A stretch of 64,000 bases of DNA from Adlercreutzia rubneri (GTDB lineage Bacteria > Actinomycetota > Coriobacteriia > Coriobacteriales > Eggerthellaceae), in contig NZ_WPOO01000004.1 of the NCBI RefSeq assembly GCF_009755265.1, positions 111,538 to 175,537 of the forward strand. The letters run 5' to 3'. How positions within the stretch are numbered: position 1 is the stretch's first letter; every line of letters starts with the position of its first letter. Positions 42,049 to 50,695 of the stretch are shown piece after piece. Under the pieces are notes generated by a model. It was not told the DNA's origin. It did no database searches and worked only from the letters and a program-made list of their open reading frames with translations. A program made the translations under genes and the position numbers.

Positions 42049-43461
42049 CTACAGGCTCGTGACCACCGTTTCGGCAGCGTCCAGAAGCTCGTTTACCTCG
42101 TCGGTGGTGGCCGCCTCGGCGTAGATCCGCACGAGCGGCTCGGTGCCGGAGGGGCGCATCATCACCCAGGCGTCGCCTTCCAAAAGCAGCTTCACGCCAT
42201 CGCGACGATCCACGTCCAGCACGCGCTTGCCGGCAATCTCGTCGGCCGTGTACGTGGGCACGGTTTCGGCGCGGAAGCGGGCCATCTGATCGTCGGTGAC
42301 AGAAAGGCCGCGGCGAGCGAACTCCAAGCGGCCGATATCGGCGAGCATCTCGTCGATGATCGTGCCCAAGTCCTTCCCCGACTGGGCCATGCATTCCGTG
42401 AGCAAAAGCGCCATGAGCAGGCCGTCGCGTTCCTTCACGTGATCGGGAAGCCCGATGCCGCCGGACTCCTCGCCGCCGATCATGACGCCGCCCTTTTCCA
42501 TCTCGCCGTAGATCCACTTGAAGCCGACGGGCGTACTGACGAGCTCCAGCCCCAGCTTGCGGCACATGCGGTCGAGCATGGCCGACGCCGTCACCGTGGA
42601 CACCACGCGGCCCGTCTCGCCGCGGTCGACCATGTGCTTCGTGAGCAGCGTGATGATGCGGTGAGCGTTCACGTAGTTGCCGCGCGAGTCGCCAGCGGCA
42701 ATGCGGTCGGCGTCGCCATCGTTGATGAACAGGGCATCGTAGCCCAGCTCGCCCACTTTCGCGAGGCCTTCATCGACCCAAGGCTGAATGGGCTCGGGAT
42801 GCAGCCCGGCAAAGGTGGGGTCCTCCGTGTTGTGGATTTCCACGACCTCCACGCCCATGTCGCGCAGAAGGCCAGCCAGATAGTGGCGGCCGGCGCCGTA
42901 AAGCGGATCGCACACCACGCGCAGGTTGGCGCCGCGGATGGCCTCGACGTCGACCAGCTCGCGCAGGGCGGCCAGGTAGTCGGTCATGAGGTCGGCCGTT
43001 TGGAAGGGGCCGAGAATGTCCGTCGGCTCGGGCGGCAGCACGGCTTCGACGCGGTCGGTGAACTCGGCGGGGCTCGCGCCGCCGTCGGCCATGCGCAGCT
43101 TCACGCCCAGATACTCGGCGGGGTTATGGGAGCTCGTGAGCATGATGCCGCCCACCGCGTCGTCGTTATGGGCCACCGACCAGCACAGCGTGGGCGTGGG
43201 GCAATAGTCCTCGGTGAGCAGCACGTTGAAGCCCTCGCCTGCGGCCACCTGCGCGGCCAGCTCGGCATAGGCGTGGGCGTCCTGGCGGCAATCATGGCCG
43301 ACGATGAGCGTACCCGGGGCTTGCGGATCGCGGCCAGCGGCCACGGCCTCCTCCTTGAAGATGCGGGCCGCCGCCGCGACGACGCGGTTCAGATTGTCGG
43401 GCGTGAAATCTTCGCCGATGATGGCGCGCCAGCCGTCGGTTCCAAAATGAATGTCAGCCAT
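42049..43461 (-). CDS. Phosphoglucomutase/phosphomannomutase
   Basis: An alpha-D-phosphohexomutase of 470 residues, which moves phosphate between C1 and C6 of hexoses for polysaccharide and nucleotide-sugar synthesis. The four signatures are present: phosphoserine loop TSSHNPAEYLGVK, metal loop INDGDADRIAAGD, sugar loop GGEESGGIG and phosphate loop MMRPSGTEPLVRIYAE. The ATG at 43461 follows AGGAGG. The frame is open well upstream, but the extension lacks similarity. It is divergent from galE, which uses UDP-glucose made from this enzyme's product. Confidence 0.93.
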   Translation of the reverse strand: MADIHFGTDGWRAIIGEDFTPDNLNRVVAAAARIFKEEAVAAGRDPQAPGTLIVGHDCRQDAHAYAELAAQVAAGEGFNVLLTEDYCPTPTLCWSVAHNDDAVGGIMLTSSHNPAEYLGVKLRMADGGASPAEFTDRVEAVLPPEPTDILGPFQTADLMTDYLAALRELVDVEAIRGANLRVVCDPLYGAGRHYLAGLLRDMGVEVVEIHNTEDPTFAGLHPEPIQPWVDEGLAKVGELGYDALFINDGDADRIAAGDSRGNYVNAHRIITLLTKHMVDRGETGRVVSTVTASAMLDRMCRKLGLELVSTPVGFKWIYGEMEKGGVMIGGEESGGIGLPDHVKERDGLLMALLLTECMAQSGKDLGTIIDEMLADIGRLEFARRGLSVTDDQMARFRAETVPTYTADEIAGKRVLDVDRRDGVKLLLEGDAWVMMRPSGTEPLVRIYAEAATTDEVNELLDAAETVVTSL

Positions 43462-43584
43462 GAGCAATGCCTCCTGGGCCTTTTCTGCGAGTTTTGTTGC
43501 GAGAACGATTATAGAGGATGCGAGCCATAGAAGTCGCCTTTTCGTTGAAGGCGGCTTTCTTTGGGCGCGGGTGAGGCGGGGGCG

Positions 43585-43654
43585 CGAGTCGGAGGACGGT
43601 TCTCTCGACTCCTGACTTGCCCTAAGCGAGTCAGGAGAACCCCCTAACTCGCTG
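43585..43654. repeat. REP-like inverted repeat, family 2
   Basis: Between phosphohexomutase and galE. Arms CTCCTGACT and AGTCAGGAG, extended by GGTTCTC / GAGAACC, form a long hairpin. The block AGTCAGGAGAACC recurs in inverse orientation at 50656-50689, and a loose match lies near 59984-60015. Confidence 0.5.
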
Positions 43655-43775
43655 GCCGCCCTGACCATGCGCTTTCCATCAAATATAGCGGCAAGCCATC
43701 CCAACCTGATACCATAGCGTCATGCGATTCAAGAGCGCAAAACCTGCGTCGTCGTTTCCAAGAAAGAAGGCTCCC

Positions 43776-44993
43776 ATGGCGAACGCCCTGCTTGCGAAAG
43801 ATCCCGCCGAAACCTGCGTACTGGTGACGGGGGGTGCCGGGTTCATCGGTAGCCACACCGTGGTGGAACTGCTCGAGCGTAACTACCAGGTCGTCATCGT
43901 GGACGACCTGAGCAATTCCAGTCGCGAGGCCGTGCGGCGCGTGGGCGAAATCACCGGCGTGGCGCCCGTGTTTGCCGATCTGCCCAACGAGGAAGAGGCC
44001 GAGGCCGTCGCGGCTGTGGCCGGCGCTGCGGTACGCAAGGTTGCGCCGGGGCCCTCTCTCACCTTCTACGAGGCGAACATTCTGGACCGCGCGGCCCTGG
44101 AGACCATTTTCACCATGCACGCCGTGGACGTCATTATCCACTTCGCCGGCTTCAAAGCCGTAGGCGAGTCGGTGGCCAAGCCGCTTGAGTACTACTGGAA
44201 CAACATCGCCGGCACCCTGGTTCTGTGCGAAGTTGCTCGCGAGCACGGCTGCAAGAACATCGTGTTCTCGTCGAGCGCCACCGTGTACGGCGAGCCGGAG
44301 TTCGTGCCCATCACTGAGAGTTGCCCGAAGCACGACGCCACCAACCCCTATGGCTGGACCAAATCGATGCTCGAGCAGATCCTTTCCGACCTGTACACGG
44401 GCGATAACGAGTGGAACGTCGTGCTGCTGCGCTATTTCAATCCCATCGGCGCCCACGAATCCGGTCGCATCGGCGAGGATCCCAAGGGCATTCCGAACAA
44501 CCTGCTGCCCTATGTGGCTCAGGTGGCCGTAGGCAAGCTGGAGCAGGTCGGTGTGTTCGGCGACGACTACCCCACCCCTGACGGCACCGGCGTGCGCGAC
44601 TACATTCACGTGGTGGACTTGGCCCGCGGCCATGTGGCGGCGCTCGATTGGATGGCCGGGCGCGTGGGTACCGGCGCGCCGATCGGCGTGGGCTCGGTGG
44701 CCGGCGAGCCGGCGGAAGACGGAACGCGCCGTGGCGTGGGCATCTTCAACCTGGGCACGGGGAAGGGCTCGTCGGTACTCGACGTGATTCACGCCTTCGA
44801 GGCTGCGTGCGGTCACGAGATTCCCTACCGCATCATGGCCCGGCGCCCCGGCGACATCGCGGAGTGCTACGCCGACGCCACGAAGGCCCGCGACGAGCTG
44901 GGCTGGACGGCCGAATACGACATGGCCCGCATGTGCGAAGACGGCTGGCGCTGGCAGTCCCAGAACCCCGACGGCTACGGGGACGCGGAATAG
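43776..44993 (+). CDS. galE: UDP-glucose 4-epimerase GalE
   Basis: A 405-residue extended short-chain dehydrogenase/epimerase that interconverts UDP-glucose and UDP-galactose. It has the NAD-binding VTGGAGFIGSH, the substrate site SSSATVYGEP, the catalytic YGWTK and the typical RYFNPIGAHESG. It is longer than the usual 330-340 residues because of two inserts, an acidic one after about residue 50 (DLPNEEEAEAVAAVAGAA) and one near 300 (GSVAGEPAEDGTRRG). AGAAGG precedes the ATG at 43776; an in-frame ATG lies 18 codons upstream. Confidence 0.95.
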   Translation: MANALLAKDPAETCVLVTGGAGFIGSHTVVELLERNYQVVIVDDLSNSSREAVRRVGEITGVAPVFADLPNEEEAEAVAAVAGAAVRKVAPGPSLTFYEANILDRAALETIFTMHAVDVIIHFAGFKAVGESVAKPLEYYWNNIAGTLVLCEVAREHGCKNIVFSSSATVYGEPEFVPITESCPKHDATNPYGWTKSMLEQILSDLYTGDNEWNVVLLRYFNPIGAHESGRIGEDPKGIPNNLLPYVAQVAVGKLEQVGVFGDDYPTPDGTGVRDYIHVVDLARGHVAALDWMAGRVGTGAPIGVGSVAGEPAEDGTRRGVGIFNLGTGKGSSVLDVIHAFEAACGHEIPYRIMARRPGDIAECYADATKARDELGWTAEYDMARMCEDGWRWQSQNPDGYGDAE

Positions 44994-45048
44994 GCGCAGG
45001 AGCTTCTCGTGCCCATTTCTCGCAGAACTAGCGCTTTGCGAGGACAAT

Positions 45049-45196
45049 AATTTCGACTTGTTAGAGTTTGCCAGGCGCTCAATAATAGTGCGAATTAGAT
45101 GATCGTATTCGATTCGCATATTAATACATGAATTACATTATACATAGCAATTCGGTGCGTACTTGAACCTATGCACATGCCTAACAAGTCGAAATT
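45049..45196. repeat. AT-rich 148-bp island bounded by perfect 16-bp inverted repeats
   Basis: AATTTCGACTTGTTAG (45049-45064) and its exact reverse complement (45181-45196) bound a segment clearly richer in A/T than the flanks. Inside is a second inverted repeat (TGCGAAT / ATTCGCA, about 45090-45120). It lies between the convergent galE and vanZ-like genes, in the 273-base gap. No ORF is visible. It may be a miniature transposable element or a structured termination/intergenic site. Confidence 0.6.
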
Positions 45197-45266
45197 TCCG
45201 CCCGAAATCGCCCTCCAGATCTGCCGGAGACTTTCGCTCTCTGATCCCGCCGCTTGCCTCGCCCGA

Positions 45267-45725
45267 TCAACCCATTTGCCTCTTTGCCAACATCTTTTCA
45301 AGCGCAAGAACAGCAGTGCCAGCTCCTAATGCAGCCCCCAGCGTATCGGTGAGCCAGTCGGCGGGGTCGCACATGCGGCCGGGGACGAAGGACTGGTGGA
45401 ACTCATCGGTCACGGCGTAAAGACTGGCGAGGGCGACGGCGACGAGCGCGAGCTTTCCCCATCCCAGCGCGGGCCAGGTGCGCCGCGCGGCCACAACGAG
45501 CAGCACACCGAATATCAGGTACTCGGTAAAATGAGCTGCCACATTCACGATGTCGGTATCGGGGCCGAAAACGGGGGCAGCAAGGCCCACGAGCCAACGC
45601 TTGATCGCGGCCAGCGGGCCGGTGCCGTCGAAATCGCTGCCGGTGTGGGCGGACATGAAGAAGATCACGCCCGTCCACAGGGCGACGATAACCCAGGAGA
45701 GTATGAGGTGGGCTCGCTGCGACAC
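45267..45725 (-). CDS. VanZ-family membrane protein
   Basis: A 152-residue protein with four transmembrane helices of the VanZ-like family. It starts with a typical helix (ILSWVIVALWTGVIFFMS) and carries the conserved AAHFTEYLIFGVLL and SLYAVTDEFHQSFVPGR followed by DWLTDTLGAALGA. VanZ relatives affect teicoplanin resistance, but most are of unknown function. A GTG start at 45725 is used because no ATG precedes the first helix. It begins 5 bases after the HAD phosphatase stop, so the two form an operon. Confidence 0.9.
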   Translation of the reverse strand: MSQRAHLILSWVIVALWTGVIFFMSAHTGSDFDGTGPLAAIKRWLVGLAAPVFGPDTDIVNVAAHFTEYLIFGVLLVVAARRTWPALGWGKLALVAVALASLYAVTDEFHQSFVPGRMCDPADWLTDTLGAALGAGTAVLALEKMLAKRQMG

Positions 45726-45730
45726 AGGCG

Positions 45731-46417
45731 CTAGACTTCCGGAGCAAGAACGAGAATCTGCTTCGGATCGCTCACGAGCAGGTCGGGTTCCCAGCCTTCG
45801 GCGGCGAAATCGGCCGGGTCATGGTAGCCCCAGTCCACACCGACCGCATAGCAGCCGGCATTGCGGGCCACGTGGATGTCGCCCGGGGAGTCGCCGATGT
45901 ACACCGTGCGCGCCGGCGCGCTTCCCAGCTCTTCAATGGTGGTGAGCAGCCCTGTGGGGTCGGGCTTGCGTGGGAAGTTCTGCGGGCCGCCTTCCCCATG
46001 CTGCACATCCACAGCGTCGGGGAGACACTTGTTCATGATGAACTGCACGCCTCCATCGAACTTGTTCGACAGCACGCCCAGCTTGCAGCCGCGCCGACGC
46101 AGCTCGGCTAGCAGGGCGGGGATGCCCGGGTAGGGCTTCGTCAGGTCGTTGGGATAGGTGCCGTAGTTCTCCTTCCAGCGGGCGAGGCAGGCGTCGGCCA
46201 CGTCCTGGGGCGTCCCTTCAGGAACCGCCTGGTACATGAGCGCCTTCACGCCGTTGCCCACATAGGAGTTGATCTCCTCGCGGGTGCGCGGAGGCAGGTT
46301 GAATTCGGCAAGCGCGTCGTTAGTGAGCACGACGAGGTCGTCAAGCGTATCGAGCAGCGTGCCGTCCACGTCGAACACGAACGTGTCGAAGGGCGGCGTT
46401 GGTTTTTCAGCAGCCAT
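45731..46417 (-). CDS. HAD-family hydrolase, phosphoglycolate phosphatase-like
   Basis: A 228-residue haloacid-dehalogenase superfamily phosphatase. Motif I is FVFDVDGTLLDTLDD with the nucleophile and acid/base Asp. Motif II is GVLSNKFD, the conserved Lys is in FPRKPDP, and motif IV is YIGDSPGDIHVARNAG. A helical C1 cap lies between motifs I and II. It resembles Gph/PpaX enzymes, so the substrate could be phosphoglycolate, pyrophosphate or another small phosphate. AAAGGA precedes the ATG. The VanZ-like gene follows in the same operon. Confidence 0.88.
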   Translation of the reverse strand: MAAEKPTPPFDTFVFDVDGTLLDTLDDLVVLTNDALAEFNLPPRTREEINSYVGNGVKALMYQAVPEGTPQDVADACLARWKENYGTYPNDLTKPYPGIPALLAELRRRGCKLGVLSNKFDGGVQFIMNKCLPDAVDVQHGEGGPQNFPRKPDPTGLLTTIEELGSAPARTVYIGDSPGDIHVARNAGCYAVGVDWGYHDPADFAAEGWEPDLLVSDPKQILVLAPEV

Positions 46418-46540
46418 GAGGCTTTGGTCCTTTCGAGCTTTTATAGAGCCACATCATTGTAACGGTTGCCCGCTTCCAATGCGGAAACAGCCTTCTGACT
46501 GTTAGGTTAAACCCACGGTTGTTCAGAAAAGAGGCTTTCC

Positions 46541-47320
46541 ATGAATCCTTCGAAACGAGTAGCCATCATCACGGGCGCGTCCTCCGGGCTGGGGCGCGAG
46601 TTCGCGCGGCAGCTAGATGCGCGGCAGGTGGCCGACGAGCTGTGGCTGGTCGCGCGCAACGAGAAGGCCCTGACAGACGTGGCCGGCGAGCTGGACACGC
46701 CCTCCCGCGCGGTAGCCGCCGACCTCACCAGCGAGGCCGACATCGCGAACATTCGCGCAACGCTTTCCGCGGAAGACCCCCGCGTCACGTTCTTGGTGAA
46801 CGCGGCCGGCTTCGGCAAGTTCGGCGATTGGCAGACCATCTCCGATGCCGCGGTGGATTCCATGATCGACCTGAACTGCCGCGGGCTGGTGGATATGACT
46901 CGTGCGACGCTGCCCTATATGGAACGGGGCAGCCGCATCATCCAGGTGGCCTCCGCCGCTGCTTTCACGCCCTTGCCCCATATGAATGTGTACGCCGCCA
47001 CTAAGTCATTCGTGCTGCATTACACGCGCGCCCTTCGCTGGGAGCTGCACGGCACGGGTATCACCGCCACGGCGCTGTGCCCCACCTGGGTGAAGACCGG
47101 CTTCGAGAAGGTGGCACGCACCTCCGGCGGCGGCCACGACGTGGGGCACCTCCTCGGCGAGCAGACGCCGCAGGACGTGGTGCGCCGAGCGCTTTGCGCG
47201 AACAAGGCCCATTTCGCCGTGGCCTGCGCGAGCCCTCAGTCGGCGGCGCTGCGCCTCATCGGCAAGGTCGTTCCCTCCTGCATCACCATGGCCGGCTGGA
47301 ACGTGCTGCGTCGGTTGTAA
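46541..47320 (+). CDS. Short-chain dehydrogenase/reductase
   Basis: A classical SDR of 259 residues. It has the NAD(P)-binding GASSGLGREFARQL, NAAGFGKFGDW in place of NNAG, and the catalytic Ser (QVASAAAF) with YAATK. The late segment with PTWVKTGF matches bacterial DltE/YqjQ-like oxidoreductases. The substrate is unknown. An AAGAGGC site precedes the ATG, and the aldehyde dehydrogenase gene starts 24 bases after its stop, suggesting joint alcohol/aldehyde or lipid metabolism. Confidence 0.9.
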   Translation: MNPSKRVAIITGASSGLGREFARQLDARQVADELWLVARNEKALTDVAGELDTPSRAVAADLTSEADIANIRATLSAEDPRVTFLVNAAGFGKFGDWQTISDAAVDSMIDLNCRGLVDMTRATLPYMERGSRIIQVASAAAFTPLPHMNVYAATKSFVLHYTRALRWELHGTGITATALCPTWVKTGFEKVARTSGGGHDVGHLLGEQTPQDVVRRALCANKAHFAVACASPQSAALRLIGKVVPSCITMAGWNVLRRL

Positions 47321-47344
47321 CTTTCCCTCGAAAGGAACCCCCTC

Positions 47345-48802
47345 ATGAACGATACCTCTTCCACGCCTTCCGCGACCCCCATCCCCAACAACTACGGCGT
47401 TGCCACCTCCATGGCTGACGTGCAGAACCAGATCAACGAGATGGAGGCCTTCTTCGAAACCGGCGCCACCTTACCCGTGGATTTCCGCCTGCGCCAGCTG
47501 CGCCGGCTGCAAGCCTACTTGCTTGCCCACGAGCAGGAGGCCTTGGATGCCCTCCATGCCGACCTGGGAAAATCCGCCTTCGAGTCGTACGCCACTGAGC
47601 TGGGGCTCGTTTACGACGAGATTCGCCTTTACCTGAGAAAGCTGCGCCAATGGGCGCGCCCGCGGCGCGTGCCTACGCCACTTGCGCATTTCCCCTCCTC
47701 GTCCACGGTGTACCCCTACCCCTTCGGCGTGGCCGCCGTGCTCTCGCCGTGGAACTACCCGCTGCAGCTGACGCTCATTCCGCTAGTGGACGCCATCGGC
47801 GCGGGCAACTGCGTGGCCCTGAAGCCGTCGAAGACCTCGCCGCACACGTCGCAGTTTCTGCGCGATATGTGCCGCGAGCTGTTCGACCCGCGCTACGTGT
47901 ACTGCTGGCACGGATCAAACGACATGAACGACTGGCTGTTGCAGGTGGAATTCGACAAGATCATGTTCACCGGCAGCCCGCGTGTGGGGCGTGAGATCAT
48001 GACGGCCGCGGCCCAGAACCTGACAAGCGTCACCCTGGAGCTTGGCGGCAAGAGCCCTGTGTTCATCGCCGCCGATGCCGACATCCGTCGCGCCGCCCAG
48101 CGCATCGCCTGGGGCAAGTGCCTGAACTCGGGCCAGACCTGCGTGGGGCCCGACTACGCGCTTGTGCACGAGGACGTGGCCGACGAGTTCGTGGAAGAAT
48201 TGCAGCGGTGGATTCACGAGTACTACGGCGAGGACGTGCTGGCCAGCCCCGACTACCCGCACATGATCAACCAGAAGCACTTCGACATGGTGTGCCAGCT
48301 CATCGACGATCGCCCCCAAGGCACCCGTATCGCCTTCGGCGGCCGGCGCAACCCCACGACACTGCAGATTGAACCAACCGTAGTGACGGGCGTGCGCATC
48401 GACGACCCGCTCATGAGCCAGGAGATCTTCGGCCCGGCGCTGCCCGTCATCACCTGGCGCGATGTGGACGAGGCGCTGGACATTGTGCGGTCGATCAAGC
48501 ATCCACTGGCCTGCTACATCTTCTCGGAGAGCCGCACATTCCAGCGGCACATCCTGGATGCCGTGCGCTGCGGCGGGGCCGCCATCAACGACGTGGTCAT
48601 TCACGCAAGCAGCAATCGGATGGACTTCGGCGGCGTGCAGAACTCCGGCATCGGCGCCTACCACGGCAAGGTGGGCTTTGACGCGTTCACCCACTACAAG
48701 TCAACCATGAAGAAATCGACCCTCATCGAGACCGGCATCCGCAACCCGCCCTTCAACGAGCAGAAGCTGCGCCTGCTGAAGCTGGTCATGCCGGGGAAAT
48801 AG
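47345..48802 (+). CDS. Aldehyde dehydrogenase (class 3-like)
   Basis: A 485-residue NAD(P)-dependent aldehyde dehydrogenase. Motifs are SPWNYPLQLTLIPL, KPSKTSPHTS, the catalytic Glu in TLELGGKSPVFI, the catalytic Cys in NSGQTCVGPDY, and QEIFGPALPVITW. The C-terminal HASSNRMDFGGVQNSGIGAY matches the fatty-aldehyde (AldH class 3, YwdH-like) group, which oxidises medium and long-chain aldehydes. AAAGGA precedes the ATG. It is downstream of the SDR gene in an apparent two-gene operon. Confidence 0.94.
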   Translation: MNDTSSTPSATPIPNNYGVATSMADVQNQINEMEAFFETGATLPVDFRLRQLRRLQAYLLAHEQEALDALHADLGKSAFESYATELGLVYDEIRLYLRKLRQWARPRRVPTPLAHFPSSSTVYPYPFGVAAVLSPWNYPLQLTLIPLVDAIGAGNCVALKPSKTSPHTSQFLRDMCRELFDPRYVYCWHGSNDMNDWLLQVEFDKIMFTGSPRVGREIMTAAAQNLTSVTLELGGKSPVFIAADADIRRAAQRIAWGKCLNSGQTCVGPDYALVHEDVADEFVEELQRWIHEYYGEDVLASPDYPHMINQKHFDMVCQLIDDRPQGTRIAFGGRRNPTTLQIEPTVVTGVRIDDPLMSQEIFGPALPVITWRDVDEALDIVRSIKHPLACYIFSESRTFQRHILDAVRCGGAAINDVVIHASSNRMDFGGVQNSGIGAYHGKVGFDAFTHYKSTMKKSTLIETGIRNPPFNEQKLRLLKLVMPGK

Positions 48803-48826
48803 ACCATCCCGTTCCACTCCACCCCG

Positions 48827-48865
48827 CCGTAGGGGCTGACCTTGGTCAGCCCTCGCAAGCGGAGC
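48827..48865. repeat. REP-like palindrome, copy after aldehyde dehydrogenase
   Basis: CCGTAGGGG, palindrome core CTGACCTTGGTCAG, then CCCTCGCAAGCGGAGC. The same order of blocks, with compensating changes in the palindrome, lies inside napH at 9364-9403. It may also serve as a weak terminator for the aldehyde dehydrogenase. Confidence 0.6.
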
Positions 48866-48912
48866 AACCGCGGGGAGCCAAACGAACCGACATCCCCCCT
48901 TAACTCAGCAAG

Positions 48913-49761
48913 CTAGAGGGAGTATTCCGACAAGAGAAGCCTGAGCTTTTCAGGATCTTCCAGGAGAACGAGATCCCCTTCGCGCCCATCGGCCACAAGA
49001 CGGGAAACAAGGGCCGTGATGCGAGCCGTTTCCTGGGCTCGCCCTTCCGCTCGCCCTTCCTCCAAGCCTTCTTCACGGTAGAACTTCTTCGCCATACGGA
49101 CGCGACGCTCAGCATTTTCCTCGACGGTACTTACGGATATCATCTCGCCCTTCACCCTCTCGTCGTTGTTTGCTTCCAAAACCAAGCGATCGATTTGCTT
49201 GACCAGCTCGTCGCCTTCCGTAACTATACCGCTTTCGATGTATTTTAAAAGCGCTCGCAAGCCCTCGTCTTCTTCTTGGGCCCATGCGCTTCCATTCAAC
49301 ACAAGCCATTTACACCGCATTTCCAAATGGCACTCTGGCATTTCTTCACACTGGGGCGCAACCGTATAAACGGGCAGCCCTGACCCCAAAGGATCATTCA
49401 CACAAAGAAAAATTATATAGCTGAACGGCAGATCGCCGTATTCCATCCCTTTGCGCAGGAGATCGTAGTCGATGACCGACTGATAGTAGCGCAATCGGCA
49501 GCCTATATAGAATTCTGTTTGGGCCTGCATCTCCACATCGAAGGATTTCCCGCCTCCTCTCGCGTACACATCAAGCCTTACGCCATGGCCCTGCAGGCCC
49601 GGCTGAATTGAGTGTTCCTCTGCTTCGAACTCGATACGATCTACTTCGATGCCAAGAATTCTCTCCACGAGCTTTTGACACACGTCTTCTTTCGAAACGA
49701 CGTAATTGAACATTCGGGCATTACTAAATGCTACGAATTCTGTTGCTTCCTGTGCTGCCAT
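48913..49761 (-). CDS. Rpn-type recombination-promoting nuclease / PD-(D/E)XK family protein
   Basis: A 282-residue protein of the Rpn/YhgA-like (transposase_31, PDDEXK_2) group. The PD-(D/E)XK core is visible as VRLDVYARGGG followed by SFDVEMQ, then GCRLRYYQSVIDYDLLRKG and a beta strand run (FSYIIFLCVND). The C-terminus has the usual charged coiled region (KKFYREEGLEEGRAEGRAQE). Members act as DNA nucleases that stimulate recombination, and many are scattered singletons. The ATG at 49761 has an ideal CGGAGGAAG site. It is monocistronic. Confidence 0.87.
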   Translation of the reverse strand: MAAQEATEFVAFSNARMFNYVVSKEDVCQKLVERILGIEVDRIEFEAEEHSIQPGLQGHGVRLDVYARGGGKSFDVEMQAQTEFYIGCRLRYYQSVIDYDLLRKGMEYGDLPFSYIIFLCVNDPLGSGLPVYTVAPQCEEMPECHLEMRCKWLVLNGSAWAQEEDEGLRALLKYIESGIVTEGDELVKQIDRLVLEANNDERVKGEMISVSTVEENAERRVRMAKKFYREEGLEEGRAEGRAQETARITALVSRLVADGREGDLVLLEDPEKLRLLLSEYSL

Positions 49762-50058
49762 TGCTTCCTCCGTATATCGCTTTGCGGGAGGCAAGCATGC
49801 CAGATCACGACCGCATCTATGACGCAAGAATGTCGCACTTTGTTCCTCGCGCCGACCCCCATAGGGTCGCAGGCTGAAGTAAGCCCTCATCGAGACCCTC
49901 CCTCTATACAGGTACCGATTCTGCCTCTCTCCAGAGCCAGCAGCTGTCTTTCATCTTCCCCCTCCTTGGGCTTCTTCACGCGAACCGCTCATAGGCTGAC
50001 TCGATAACAGGTAAAATCGCCGGAGAGTGGTTTTCATCGAAGAACCGGGAGGAAAGAA

Positions 50059-50616
50059 ATGGCCATCAAGACGGATGCTTACTATGCTTCTTGCACGTAT
50101 GATTCCCCGGTGGGGATGCTGACGCTAGCGGCCAGCGAGGAAGGGCTGAAAGGGCTTTGGCTGAACGGTCAGAAGTATTTCGCCGGTACCCTGGACAGGC
50201 CGATGACAGAAGGCGCGAACGATCATCTCGATCAGGCGTCCCACTGGTTGGACGCCTATTTCGCCGGCGAGTCTCCTGCTATCGCCGCGCTTTCCCTGGC
50301 GCCGAACGGGAGCGGCTTTCAACAGGCCGTATGGAAGCTGCTCTGCGAAATACCGTCCGGCGAGGTACGCACTTACGGTGACCTGGCAAAGGATGTGGCG
50401 ACGCATTTGGGCAAAGAGTCCATGAGCGCGCAAGCCGTCGGGGGCGCAGTGGGGCGCAACCCGATAAGCATCATCGTTCCCTGCCACCGCGTAGTAGGGG
50501 CCCATGAAAGCCTGACAGGGTATGCCGGGGGCATCAATCGCAAATTGTGGCTGCTCGAGCACGAGGGCGTCGATTGCAGCGGCTTCCACATTCCCGCTCA
50601 CAGCACCGCGCCCTGA
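50059..50616 (+). CDS. ogt: Methylated-DNA-protein cysteine methyltransferase
   Basis: An O6-alkylguanine-DNA alkyltransferase (185 residues), a suicide repair protein that transfers the alkyl group to its own cysteine. The catalytic motif IIVPCHRVVGAHESLTGYAG is intact, with Cys in PCHR and the following conserved Tyr/Gly. The DNA-binding helix lies in FQQAVWKLLCEIPSGEVRTY and the Asn hinge in VGGAVGRNP. GGGAGGAAAG precedes the ATG. It is monocistronic. Confidence 0.95.
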   Translation: MAIKTDAYYASCTYDSPVGMLTLAASEEGLKGLWLNGQKYFAGTLDRPMTEGANDHLDQASHWLDAYFAGESPAIAALSLAPNGSGFQQAVWKLLCEIPSGEVRTYGDLAKDVATHLGKESMSAQAVGGAVGRNPISIIVPCHRVVGAHESLTGYAGGINRKLWLLEHEGVDCSGFHIPAHSTAP

Positions 50617-50655
50617 GGCGAGACAAGGAAACGATAGCGAATTTCTTCTCTGGCC

Positions 50656-50689
50656 GTGAGTCAGGGGGGCCGGTTCTCCTGACTCCTAA
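50656..50689. repeat. REP-like inverted repeat, family 2, second copy
   Basis: GTGAGTCAGG ... CCTGACTC arms enclosing GCCGGTTCTC, between ogt and the convergent nitroreductase. It shares GGTTCTCCTGACTC with the element at 43585-43654 and could act as a bidirectional terminator. Confidence 0.5.
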
Positions 50690-50695
50690 CGCCTA

